DNA from: Bradyrhizobium genosp. SA-3
GTDB taxonomy: Bacteria > Pseudomonadota > Alphaproteobacteria > Rhizobiales > Xanthobacteraceae
NCBI RefSeq assembly: GCF_004212635.1
Contig: NZ_PSRT01000052.1
Coordinates: forward strand, 1 to 54,212
Direction of reading: 5' to 3'
Length of the DNA: 54,212 bases
Of the stretch, positions 15,986 to 23,419 are shown piece after piece. Within the stretch, counting starts at the first letter, position 1. Every line of letters begins with the position of its first letter. The notes under the pieces were generated by a model. The model did no database searches. It was not told where the DNA came from and saw only the letters and a list, made by a program, of their open reading frames with translations. The position numbers and the translations under genes were made by a program.

Positions 15986-17389
15986 ATGCCGCAGCTAATC
16001 GAGTTCGAAGGCCAACGGCATGAATTCCCCGACGACTTCACGCCGGCGGATATTCAGCGTGCGTTGAGCAGTTATTCTCGGCCTGCGAACCGAGTGCAAA
16101 GGCCCGACGGAGCGCACGTCGAGTTTCCGGCCGGTACCTCCAACGAGGAGATGACTACAGCCCTCCGAAAGCATTATGGCGAACCGGGGCAGCCGACCAT
16201 TCCTCCGCTTCCGCCTGGCTACACGCTCGATCGTCCCGTCACAGATCCAGCGCTCATTGCGCAGCTTGAAGGCACGCCGCTGGGTGCCAAACGTGGAATG
16301 TTCGACGATCTCATTCCAAAAGGACGCACCTTCGATTTCACTTCGCCGGACGGGAAGGTCTACACCGTCACCGGCCCGGAGGGCGCAACGGTTCAGCAAG
16401 CTTGGGAGATCTTGCAGCGGCAGTTGAACACCCAGCCGGCCGCTAAGCCGCCGTTCGATCCGACACAGCCGTATCAGGTCGTGGCCGACAAGCCACCTTT
16501 CGATCCGACCAAACCGTTTCAAGCAGGCTCGGCCCCTCCGAAGCTCGTCCCGGTGGATCATGATCCGTTTGCGTCGGCGGCTGGTGTGCGGCCGAATCCG
16601 TTTGATAGATTTGATCCACAGCCGGGCGCGCAGAACGCCGCGCAGCAAGGCCGTCTCTACGTCACCCCCGAAGCGCCGAAGCCGATCGAGCGCCCGGCGT
16701 CGATCCTGCCGAGCAGCGTAGGCGGCGCGGTGCGCGACTTCCAGGTCGGCGCCCAAGGCGTCGGCAAGGGGCTCACTGACATCATCACTGGCCCGTTCGA
16801 CCTCGTGGCGGGTGCGCAGAACGCCGCTGTCGGCGGCATCAACAAACTGCTCGGCACGGACATCCCGATGGCCACGCCGGCGTCCAAGCTGGTCGAGAAA
16901 GGCGCCGACGCAATTGGTGTTCCGGGTATCGACCCTGCCACGATGTCGCGAAGCGAGAAGCTATTCTACGACGTCAACCGGTTCGGCACGCAGGCGGTCG
17001 GCACCGGCGCCATGCTGGCGCAGCGTGCGCCGAGCGTCGCGACCGCGGCAACCCGGTCTGAGACCGTCCCGGAGCGGATCCTAGATCACATGGCACGGCC
17101 ATACACGGAGGCCCCCGCCCGTACGCTGGTCGGAGATACGATAGGTGGAGCGGGCGCCGGGATCGCGGTCAACGCATCAGACAACTACGTTCCTGACGAC
17201 GCAAGCGTCTTCGGCCACTACGTCGGTCACGGCCTCAAGGATGTCACGAACCTGGTCGCCCCGCTGGTCGGTGCTTCCGGCGCCAACACGTTGCAGACAG
17301 GCGTCGAGACCCCAAGATCGGCGCCGGCACGAATCATCGTCTTGCTCCACACCAGGTCTCGGAGCTTCGCCCGGCTTATCTTGACCTGA
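15986..17389 (+). CDS. Phage virion-type protein, C-terminally altered by a deletion junction
   Basis: 467 residues. The N-terminal part contains three copies of a short unit: FEGQRHEFPDDFTPADIQRA, RPDGAHVEFPAGTSNEEM and SPDGKVYTVTGPEGATVQQA. A proline-rich spacer follows with repeated PPFDPT motifs. The rest is Gly/Ala-rich and helical (AGAQNAAVGGINKLLG, GGAGAGIAVNASDNYVPDDA), as in internal virion or injected proteins. Sense seems to end near TLQTGVETP at about 17315; the remaining 25 residues (RSAPARIIVLLHTRSRS...) are the antisense of the next gene. So the gene is probably truncated and ends in foreign sequence. Exact virion role not determined. Confidence 0.6.
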   Translation: MPQLIEFEGQRHEFPDDFTPADIQRALSSYSRPANRVQRPDGAHVEFPAGTSNEEMTTALRKHYGEPGQPTIPPLPPGYTLDRPVTDPALIAQLEGTPLGAKRGMFDDLIPKGRTFDFTSPDGKVYTVTGPEGATVQQAWEILQRQLNTQPAAKPPFDPTQPYQVVADKPPFDPTKPFQAGSAPPKLVPVDHDPFASAAGVRPNPFDRFDPQPGAQNAAQQGRLYVTPEAPKPIERPASILPSSVGGAVRDFQVGAQGVGKGLTDIITGPFDLVAGAQNAAVGGINKLLGTDIPMATPASKLVEKGADAIGVPGIDPATMSRSEKLFYDVNRFGTQAVGTGAMLAQRAPSVATAATRSETVPERILDHMARPYTEAPARTLVGDTIGGAGAGIAVNASDNYVPDDASVFGHYVGHGLKDVTNLVAPLVGASGANTLQTGVETPRSAPARIIVLLHTRSRSFARLILT

Positions 17390-17877
17390 GTGCCGCGAAT
17401 GCTGACATCAATACCGCGGGTCCTCGGCGGCCGTTTGATCCCGTGCTTCCGCTCGAATGCCTTGGTCGCCCGGTCTTCCATCCTTGATCGGTAGCGCGCC
17501 AGGCGCTCGGGGTAGGGATATGGAAACGGCGCGCACGCCGTCTTCAGCTTGTAATACCGCCGGGCCCAGGATTGCTGCTCTTTATCGTCGAACGGATAGA
17601 AGTGCAGGTCGACAGCGCGAGCCCATGGAGCTCCGTTGGGCATGTAGCCGGGCCTGTTCAGGTCAAAGTCCCACCAGAGTGCGTCGGAGAGTCGGACCAG
17701 TTGCTGCGGAGTGGCTAGGCGATCGACCGTCTCGGCGCAGTATCTGGGGTGTCCAGAGGGATCGCCGGCCACTGGCGCAATGATGCCGATGTCGAGAAGG
17801 CCGTCGAGCTCGTAGCCTTTAAGTTGGAGCCGCTCGAGGAGCTCCTGTTCGGCGTAGAGGGGCGGTTCAGTGGTCAT
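17227..17877 (-). CDS. HTH-domain phage protein, C-terminally truncated
   Basis: 216 residues from ATG 17877, whose ATGA overlaps the stop of the upstream gene. The N-terminal part (LYAEQELLERLQLKGYELDG, LLDIGIIAPVAGD) looks like a regulatory or DNA-binding module. The C-terminal part begins the motif KLRDLVWSKTMIRAGADLGV seen in HTH proteins whose full motif ends VPxPPxGYW. Here it breaks after GVS, and the following TPVCNVLAPEAPTS is antisense of the virion gene. A deletion joining two genes tail to tail at about 17310 explains both. Probably non-functional. Confidence 0.5.
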   Translation of the reverse strand: MTTEPPLYAEQELLERLQLKGYELDGLLDIGIIAPVAGDPSGHPRYCAETVDRLATPQQLVRLSDALWWDFDLNRPGYMPNGAPWARAVDLHFYPFDDKEQQSWARRYYKLKTACAPFPYPYPERLARYRSRMEDRATKAFERKHGIKRPPRTRGIDVSIRGTQVKISRAKLRDLVWSKTMIRAGADLGVSTPVCNVLAPEAPTSGATRFVTSLRP

Positions 17878-18338
17878 CGCGTTCCGGCCCCGACGGCAAC
17901 GCGCGTCCATCTGATCGGACGCTTAGCAAAGCTCGTATTGAAGTAGCCTTTTGGGGGCGTCGGCACTTCGAAAAGTTTGCAGATGCGCATGAGCACATGC
18001 TTTTTGATCCCGAGGCGTTTCGCCACTTCGGCCATCGGCGCATTCCAGACGCGCAGGCCCAGCTCAACGCGAGAGATCCCGGTGTACTTGGTGACCTCTT
18101 CGTTCTGAAGCGCGGCCAGTCGATCGATCACGAGCTGGGCGTAGGCCGCGGCGAGCATCGCCTTCTTGATCTCCGGAGGAGGTTCTTGAGGTGGCTCCAG
18201 GGCAGGGGGCGCTTCCAGTGGCCGCGGATCCTGAGCACGATCGATGGCGCGATCGTGCGGCAGAGGGGGCGGAAATGGGTTATCGGGAATGCCGGTGAAT
18301 GGCTTTGCGGCGTTGAGGACTTCCTGTTCGTTGCGCAT
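17874..18338 (-). CDS. HTH-domain phage protein
   Basis: 154 residues from ATG 18338 (GGAGAGCAAAGC upstream). The N-terminal half is proline-rich (PFPPPLPHDRAIDRAQDPRP, PPALEPPQEPPPEIKKAM). The C-terminal half holds a winged- or homeo-like HTH: LGLRVWNAPMAEVAKRLGIK then KHVLMRICKLFEVPTPPKGY and F. This is the VW..PM...A...G.....L.K.C...VP.PP.GYW motif, also started in the downstream gene, so the two are paralogues in a translationally coupled pair. Likely DNA binding; target unknown. Confidence 0.6.
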   Translation of the reverse strand: MRNEQEVLNAAKPFTGIPDNPFPPPLPHDRAIDRAQDPRPLEAPPALEPPQEPPPEIKKAMLAAAYAQLVIDRLAALQNEEVTKYTGISRVELGLRVWNAPMAEVAKRLGIKKHVLMRICKLFEVPTPPKGYFNTSFAKRPIRWTRVAVGAGTR

Positions 18339-18730
18339 GCTTTGCTCTCCATGAGCCCCAGCGTGCGTTTGGGATCACTGAAACCGAGCTCGGTCAACGG
18401 TGAGAGTTTGTTGGCTTTGTCGACATTGCGCGAACTGCCTGCAATCTGACGGCTCGTGGCCGTGGTTGTTGGCCTTTGTCTGGTCAGCGGCTATCGCTAA
18501 AGTCGGCTCGCGAGAGAGCGTCACTCCGAATCAGGTCGGGTTGGTGGTGCTGCGTTATCGATTTTGCGTGATTTTGTGGCTTTGGAGGAGCGACTTCGTC
18601 GACCGGGGCTAGCTGCTCTCTGCGACCACGGGCCATCCGGGGTACGTCTCCGCAGGCCGATTTGGTGAGATGACTTTTGGGCGCGCGGCCCTTTCACGTC
18701 GCCGCTTCGCGGCAGCGCCTGGCCATTTGA
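18339..18730. other. Gap in the element without a supported gene
   Basis: No frame shows a ribosome site with plausible protein. It probably contains the promoter for the minus-strand pair at 17227-18338. A GC-rich hairpin (CGCCGCTTCGCGGCAGCG) lies near 18700, possibly the end of the minus-strand unit from 18731. Confidence 0.4.
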
Positions 18731-19174
18731 TCAGGCCGGCGGTCTAACTTGGACACCAGCCGCAGCTCCAGCATGCAGCATCTTCTCACGTCCGAAGAGA
18801 TTGAACGGTTTGCCCTCACTCTCCTCGATTATCGATTGGGCCTGCAGTCTCATGAACTCGTCGGCGTACTCACGGCCCTGAAGCTGCGCGATCATGTTGT
18901 ATTGACGGTTTAGCTTCGCGATAAGGCGATCGCCGGACCAGCGGACGATTGCTTGCTGGATCCGCACGATCCAGTACGCAATGAAAATAGGGAAGCTGGC
19001 AACGATCACCGCAAACCATAGCGGCGACATCCAGTCCAAGCCGGACGAAGTTGCCATGAATTGACGATACGGTTCCCGCCAGACGAGCAGCAGCAAGCCC
19101 GCGACGACACCGAGCAGCCCGACAGCGCTGGCAAATCCCAGGGTGAAGACCGTGTAGAATTGGCCGCGGGGCAT
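18731..19174 (-). CDS. Two-pass membrane protein, phage-like element
   Basis: 147 residues from ATG 19174, which has GGAGGT eight bases upstream; a TTG at 19255 overlapping the previous stop lacks a site. Two membrane helices: FTLGFASAVGLLGVVAGLLL around residues 10-32 and SPLWFAVIVASFPIFIAYWI around 50-70. A cytoplasmic helical tail follows (VRWSGDRLIAKLNRQYNMIA, EYADEFMRLQAQSIIEE). It resembles small phage or island membrane proteins, perhaps a holin-like or exclusion function, but nothing in the sequence proves either. Confidence 0.5.
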   Translation of the reverse strand: MPRGQFYTVFTLGFASAVGLLGVVAGLLLLVWREPYRQFMATSSGLDWMSPLWFAVIVASFPIFIAYWIVRIQQAIVRWSGDRLIAKLNRQYNMIAQLQGREYADEFMRLQAQSIIEESEGKPFNLFGREKMLHAGAAAGVQVRPPA

Positions 19175-19251
19175 CCGGAAGACCTCCGTTCTGAGCTCAA
19201 CGCCAGATTGCCGTAGGTGGATGGCCCCTGCAAGCCCGTCAGAAAGGCCGC

Positions 19252-19803
19252 TCAATCGAGGTAGGAGGGGCGCTGGACGCGTTGCATGGCTAGGATCGCC
19301 CGATTGACTGCCCGCTCTCGACGAGCCGCCAGGCGGGCCGCGGCCGTCGGCTTCTTGGGGCGCGGCTTCGCCCGCTTCTTCCGGGCCTTCTTGATCTGGA
19401 CGGGTATCCCCGGTGAGTGGTGGAGCTCGCAGCGCTTATTCAACTGTCCCTTGCGGACCCGGCTTTTGGTCGCGAGCGCCAGGAAGTTGCGCTTGCAGCC
19501 AGGTTCGGCGCAGACAGACTGATAGCGGATCATTTCGATGTAGCGGCCGTCGCGGGTCCAATGATCTTTGGTGCCGAGGATCCGGGCGGCTTCTGGCGCC
19601 AACTTGCCGACGGCAGCCACGGTGTAGCGACGGACGGGAGCCGTACGGCCGGTTCCCGCGCGATAGACGATGACGAACGACTTGGCACCGGTTGGCCGGA
19701 CGCGCACCCCGAACCCGGGAAGCTTTGCATCCCATACCGTGTATTCAGACGCCTGCTTTTCCAGGCTGTCGACCAGGCTTTTTGTGATGGTTTGACCGCT
19801 CAT
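19252..19803 (-). CDS. Chimera: tyrosine-integrase arm domain fused to a Cys/His phage protein
   Basis: 183 residues from ATG 19803 (GGAGGAAAA upstream). Residues 1-70 are an integrase N-terminal DUF4102 arm-binding domain: TITKSLVDSLEKQASEYTVW, DAKLPGFGVRVRPTGAKSFV, IVYRAGTGR, YTVAAVGKLAPEAAR. The core-binding and catalytic domains (R, HxxR, Y) are missing. From ILGTKDHWTRDGRYIEMIRY the sequence is unrelated, with a putative zinc site (VCAEPGCKRNF and NKRCELHHSPG) and a Lys/Arg tail. An in-frame deletion near 19590 is inferred. It may still bind arm sites but cannot recombine. Lies next to attR, where a full integrase would be expected. Confidence 0.7.
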   Translation of the reverse strand: MSGQTITKSLVDSLEKQASEYTVWDAKLPGFGVRVRPTGAKSFVIVYRAGTGRTAPVRRYTVAAVGKLAPEAARILGTKDHWTRDGRYIEMIRYQSVCAEPGCKRNFLALATKSRVRKGQLNKRCELHHSPGIPVQIKKARKKRAKPRPKKPTAAARLAARRERAVNRAILAMQRVQRPSYLD

Positions 19804-19811
19804 TTTTCCTC

Positions 19812-19832
19812 CGGGAAGCACGGGGGAAGCAC
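19812..19832 (+). promoter_or_regulatory. Paired (C/G)GGGAAGCAC sites near attR
   Basis: CGGGAAGCAC at 19812 and GGGGAAGCAC at 19823, 11 bases apart, matching the pair at 12506-12526. It also covers the region just upstream of the chimeric integrase start, so it could double as an autoregulatory site. Confidence 0.5.
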
Positions 19833-19947
19833 CGCGGTGCCAATCACAGCAGGTGATAGATGCCGGAAAGTTAGGGAGCGGCTGATTTTCCCTGGAGCGT
19901 TAAGGCCCCTGCGGGCCCCGGAGGGTAGGTGAGGGAATAGCTGGTAT

Positions 19948-19994
19948 GTTTTGGGTACTGCAGGTCGTTGGTTCGAATCCAGCTGCCCCGACCA
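19948..19994 (+). repeat. attR: 47-bp copy of the tRNA-Pro 3' end
   Basis: Identical to 12390-12436. It lacks the 5' half of the tRNA and is not a second tRNA gene. It marks the right border of the integrated element. Confidence 0.9.
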
Positions 19995-20077
19995 GTTCCG
20001 ACGTGTACCCCAAGAATGCCCAGGCCGACGCCCAAGTCTGATGCCGAAGTCTCTTGCCTAGGGATTCGGGGGCCGCC

Positions 20078-20371
20078 TCAGAACAACAGCCAGTCGACGA
20101 AGCGCCAGGCGAACCAGGCGAGGGCGCTAATCCAGCCCAGCATTGCGATTCCCGCAAGGCCGAGCCCGCAGAGTGCGAGCAGCAAGCTTCCGGCCTCCGG
20201 CGTCTCCGCGAGTTCCTCAGGCGTAGCGACCTGGCTCACGGCGCCCGCCGGCTTTGCCTCCTGCGGTTCATTGATCTCTGCTCGTTCGTGGAAATTCACC
20301 GGCCGCGCTCCAGCTCTCACAGGGACGTGAGACGCCGTCCGTGCAGGCGGGCGCACGCTGATCGCGGACAC
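20078..20371 (-). CDS. Small membrane protein, hypothetical
   Basis: 97 residues if started at GTG 20371; the frame is open to an ATG at 20470. The N-terminal part is soluble (RAEINEPQEAKPAGAVSQVA, TPEELAETPEAG). The C-terminal 40 residues are hydrophobic (SLLLALCGLGLAGIAMLGWI and SALAWFAWRFVDWLLF), either a hairpin or one long helix at the very end of the chain. The first chromosomal gene after attR, reading toward it. Start uncertain; no function known. Confidence 0.5.
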   Translation of the reverse strand: MSAISVRPPARTASHVPVRAGARPVNFHERAEINEPQEAKPAGAVSQVATPEELAETPEAGSLLLALCGLGLAGIAMLGWISALAWFAWRFVDWLLF

Positions 20372-20609
20372 TCTCGGATGCCCCGGACAGGCGGGAAAAA
20401 GCTGCAACGCGTGGCGGAGTGATTGGTTGCCATCGTCTGGCCGAAAGGCGCTGCGGAAGCCTTGGCGCACATTCTCCTTGCCTCGCGACTTTGGCGCGAT
20501 GTTTCAGGCGATTGCGGCCCTCCGAGGGCGCAGAATTGGCCGGACGCTCATCGAACCTTCTGCGCGGCGCCATAGACATATGCGTGTTGGGGATTTCAGC
20601 GCCCAATGC

Positions 20610-20849
20610 CTAAACGGACGCCGCCAAGCGATGATACTCCGCTTGCGCGGCGTTGCGCTTTTCAGGCGTCACTTTTTCAGATCTGGCCCATCAGCTCGAG
20701 GCGTGCCAGCCGGCCGGAAACGGCACGAACGGCCAGACTGTCTGGTTGTCGTTGGCGGCCTTCAGCGGCTGCGGGGATGGTGTCTTTGCGATCGGGACAG
20801 GCGTTGTCGATCGCAGCGCCAAGCGCAGACATGCACATTGCAAATTCAT
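20610..20849 (-). pseudogene. Small hypothetical gene with an in-frame TGA at codon 53
   Basis: The ATG at 20849 follows AGGACGACC. The frame reads MNLQCACLRLALRSTTPVPI and on to LKAANDNQTVWPFVPFPAG and WHASS, then TGA (20691-20693). It continues without a break as WARSEKVTPEKRNAAQAEYH, RLAASV, then TAG at 20610. AANDN followed by a Trp/Phe/Pro segment is a style of small rhizobial protein, and the segment after TGA has real protein character. I infer a nonsense change, perhaps from TGG. The 52-residue first part could still be made. A different overlapping frame (75 codons) is judged a shadow. Confidence 0.4.
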
Positions 20850-21167
20850 TGTGGTCGTCCTGGCCAGTCAATTCTTTTGAAAATACGTGTCGGCTCAAAA
20901 ACACCGCGCGTCCTCAAAACGGCGCGCTCTCAAATCACGCACGCACTCTAGAAAAGTCGACGCCGGCTTTCAACCAATCTCGCCGTTTGCGCACGAGAAG
21001 TAAGGTTGATCGGTTAGGTTAAGGGCGAGCGGTTGTTGCGGGCGCCTTAGTCGCTGTTATCAGATCGAGCACGGCTCGCGATGGGCTGCCTGAAATCCGT
21101 GCTCACACAAGATCACAGTTCGTGGCAGCGCGCGCATCAGTCGAGTTCTGCGCCAGTGAGTTCTGCC

Positions 21168-21362
21168 ATGTCTTCCGATCGCAACCCCAAAACCACCGGT
21201 CCGCAGTCAAGCTGGACCGAGATCTGGCATCTCTGGACCGTGATCGTGCCGCGCCGCTCGATCAACGGACAGCTCGTGTACGGTAAGGTCTGGCGCCGCC
21301 ACGACGGCCGCGACTGGATCTACAAGAAGTTCACCGAGTTCGACGGCGAAGAGGCGGCCTGA
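21168..21362 (+). CDS. Hypothetical protein, 64 residues
   Basis: From ATG 21168 the product reads MSSDRNPKTTGPQSSWTEIW, HLWTVIVPRRSINGQLVYGK, VWRRHDGRDWIYKKFTEFDG. The C-terminal part looks like a small beta-sheet fold rich in Trp and basic residues. No signal peptide, so cytoplasmic. Convergent with opgC. I think related proteins are common in Bradyrhizobium, function unknown. Confidence 0.6.
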   Translation: MSSDRNPKTTGPQSSWTEIWHLWTVIVPRRSINGQLVYGKVWRRHDGRDWIYKKFTEFDGEEAA

Positions 21363-21387
21363 CGCGGCATCGGCCGCCGCGTCACCA

Positions 21388-22557
21388 TCAGGCGGCCTTC
21401 GCCGCTGCCGGTTTGGACGGCGGCGGCTTCAACGGCTTGTCCTGCTTCTTCGACCACGAGATGTAATAGGCCACCGTCGTCATGATCGCGACGCCGGCGA
21501 TGCTGACGAAGAGCTGCGCGAACAGCGAGCCCGAGCTCATCGACAGTTCGAAATGGCCGACGAAGGACAGGAAGACGCCGACGCAGAACACCGCGAGCGA
21601 CTGCTGGCCGCAGACGATCAGCGGATCGAACACCTTCCACTCCAGGCCCGGCCACTCCTTCGGCACGAAGCGGATCACCAGGATCACGATCACGACGAAG
21701 TGGATGAAGCGGTAGGGCGCGAGGTTGGTCTTGTCGTTCGGGTTAAACGCCGAGAACAGCCATTGCGGGAGCATGCCGCCCAAGGTCGGGAAGCGGCCGG
21801 CCATGGTCATGATCAGCGCGAAGGCGAGATAGGCGAGGCAGAGGTAAAGCGTGATCGGCGCGTTGATCAGCGTCATCGAGCGCCGCGCGCCGCCCATGGC
21901 GCACCAGGCGCCGAACACGAACAGCACCTGCCAGCAATACGGGTTGAAATACCACTGGCCGGCCGGATAGGCCGTCAGATTCCAGCCGAAATGGCGCGCG
22001 GCCAGCCACAGCACGATGGACAGCGCCATCGTCACGTCGGGCTTGCGCAGCATGAACCACAGCACCGGCGGGAACAGTCCCATCAGCACGATGTAGAGCG
22101 GCAGCACGTCGAGATTGAGCGGCTTGAAGCGCAGGAACAGACCCTGGCGCAGCGTCTCGGTGGCGTTGTCGACGAGGCCGGCGACGTTGAACTCGTTGAT
22201 CATCTCGGAATCGCCGAAGCGCAGCGCGAGATAGCTGATCGAGGCGATGTAGATCACGAACAGGATGATGTGGGCGACATAGAGCTGCCAGACCCGCTTG
22301 GTTAGCCTTGTGGCGCCGACGACGAAGCCGCGCTCCAGCATCATCCGCGCATAGACGAACGAGGCGGTGTAGCCGGAGATGAAGACGAACAGGTCGGCGG
22401 CGTCGGAAAAGCCGTAATTGCGCGTCGTGACCCAATTCACGACGTTGTCGGGGATGTGGTCGAGGAAGATCGCCCAGTTCGCGACGCCGCGAAACAGGTC
22501 GAGCCGGAGGTCGCGCCCCTTTTCGGGAAGCGTTGCGCTGATGTTCAGGAAGGCCAT
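21388..22557 (-). CDS. opgC: OpgC family membrane protein (glucan-modifying acyltransferase)
   Basis: 389 residues from ATG 22557. About ten membrane helices. The N-terminal signature RDLRLDLFRGVANWAIFLDH with IPDNVVNWVTTRNYGFSDAA and DLFVFISGYTASFVY is characteristic of OpgC, which transfers succinyl groups to osmoregulated periplasmic glucans. Further on: LDVLPLYIVLMGLFPPVLWF and the C-terminal GQQSLAVFCVGVFLSFVGHF. The tail is Lys/Pro/Ala rich. It acts at the inner membrane. Other glucan genes are not adjacent. An in-frame extension to 22647 has no ribosome site and is rejected. Confidence 0.88.
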   Translation of the reverse strand: MAFLNISATLPEKGRDLRLDLFRGVANWAIFLDHIPDNVVNWVTTRNYGFSDAADLFVFISGYTASFVYARMMLERGFVVGATRLTKRVWQLYVAHIILFVIYIASISYLALRFGDSEMINEFNVAGLVDNATETLRQGLFLRFKPLNLDVLPLYIVLMGLFPPVLWFMLRKPDVTMALSIVLWLAARHFGWNLTAYPAGQWYFNPYCWQVLFVFGAWCAMGGARRSMTLINAPITLYLCLAYLAFALIMTMAGRFPTLGGMLPQWLFSAFNPNDKTNLAPYRFIHFVVIVILVIRFVPKEWPGLEWKVFDPLIVCGQQSLAVFCVGVFLSFVGHFELSMSSGSLFAQLFVSIAGVAIMTTVAYYISWSKKQDKPLKPPPSKPAAAKAA

Positions 22558-22814
22558 GCGACGGGAGCTTTCGGAAGGAACAAATACGCTGATGTCGGGG
22601 AGGCAGTGCCGCCGGGCGGGGTCCCGGCGCGGAAGGCGGGTACGCAATTGTCACGGTGCAGCATAATGACTATACCCGTAGGTAGGGCACCCGGGGAGCC
22701 GGAATCACCGAACACTTCCCGAACGGTGTCTCTATACTATCCCTGAGATTTCTACCAACTGCCACCGTGACGCATCCAGTTCGAACGAAAAGACGAAGAG
22801 GCCCGGACCACCCC

Positions 22815-23120
22815 ATGACCGCACGCATTTTCAAGCCCGCCAAGAACGCGATGCAATCCGGCCGGTACAAGACGAAGGAATGGCAGCTCGATTACGAGCC
22901 GGAGCAGCCGCGTTCGGTCGAGCCGCTGATGGGCTGGACCTCGTCCGGCGACATGAAGCAGCAGATCACGCTGCGCTTCCACAGCAAGGAAGAGGCGGTC
23001 GCCTATTGCGAGCGCAAGGGCATCGCCTACCAGGTGATCGAGCCGCAGGAGTCGGTACGCCGGCCGGCCGCCTATGCCGACAATTTCTCGTTCCGCCGCG
23101 GCGAGCCCTGGACGCATTGA
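22815..23120 (+). CDS. Complex I accessory subunit, NDUFS4-like (ETC complex I subunit)
   Basis: 101 residues from ATG 22815: MTARIFKPAKNAMQSGRYKT and KEWQLDYEPEQPRSVEPLMG, then WTSSGDMKQQITLRFHSKEE, AVAYCERKGIAYQVIEPQ and SFRRGEPWTH. This is the alphaproteobacterial homologue of the mitochondrial 18-kDa subunit (PF04800 family), usually encoded away from the nuo operon. It sits on the hydrophilic arm of NADH:ubiquinone oxidoreductase near the N module. Single gene, followed by a palindromic repeat. Confidence 0.93.
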   Translation: MTARIFKPAKNAMQSGRYKTKEWQLDYEPEQPRSVEPLMGWTSSGDMKQQITLRFHSKEEAVAYCERKGIAYQVIEPQESVRRPAAYADNFSFRRGEPWTH

Positions 23121-23146
23121 GGGGCCAACCCGGCGCCAAAGACTTC

Positions 23147-23274
23147 CGTCATGCCCGGGCTTGTCCCGCCTGCGCGGCCGAAGCCGCTTCGGCGAGGCGT
23201 AGGCCCGGGCATCCACGTCTTTGGTGGCCGCGTGAAAGAACGTGGATGGCCGGGACAAGGCCCGGCCATGACGG
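23147..23274. repeat. Palindromic repeat (CCGTCATGCCCGGGCTTGTC type)
   Basis: The ends CCGTCATGCCCGGGC and GCCCGGCCATGACGG are inverted, with inner arms CATCCACG and CGTGGATGGCC. A GCCTGCGCGGCCGAAGCCGC segment interrupts the left arm. A second copy, inverted relative to this one, lies at 50999-51126. Dispersed repeats of this kind are common in Bradyrhizobium; this copy is intergenic. Confidence 0.75.
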
Positions 23275-23419
23275 CGGGAGATATTCCGCCCACACGCTAT
23301 AAACCTCGCATCCGACCATCCCACGTCACGGATCAGCTACCACGCCGGCTCTGGCCCTTGGCAGCTATTCCGCCGCATGCTTCGCTGCCGCACATGACAA
23401 GCTCATGGGCGAGGTGGGT

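Larger units (their letters stand above)
12437..19994. mobile_element. Decayed phage-like integrated element at tRNA-Pro
   Basis: Bounded by the 47-bp repeats. Contents: small genes, an exported 354-residue protein, a tail-collar fibre, a large virion-type protein with a scrambled end, two HTH-domain proteins, a membrane protein, and the N-terminal arm domain of a tyrosine integrase next to attR. There is no terminase, portal, capsid or complete integrase, and there are two apparent internal deletion junctions (about 17310 and 19590). It therefore looks like a shrunken prophage that cannot excise by itself. A satellite using a helper integrase is less likely but possible. Confidence 0.8.

Noticed and set aside
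12437..19947. A functional prophage or a complete phage-defence island
   Set aside because: No terminase, capsid, lysis or full integrase genes, and no recognisable toxin, nuclease or sensor pair of a defence system.
19948..19994. A second tRNA-Pro gene
   Set aside because: Only the 3' 47 bases match; the D arm and 5' acceptor strand are absent. It is an attachment-site duplicate.
20606..21022. Plus-strand 138-codon frame
   Set aside because: Random composition, no ribosome site, and antisense to the more convincing minus-strand small gene.
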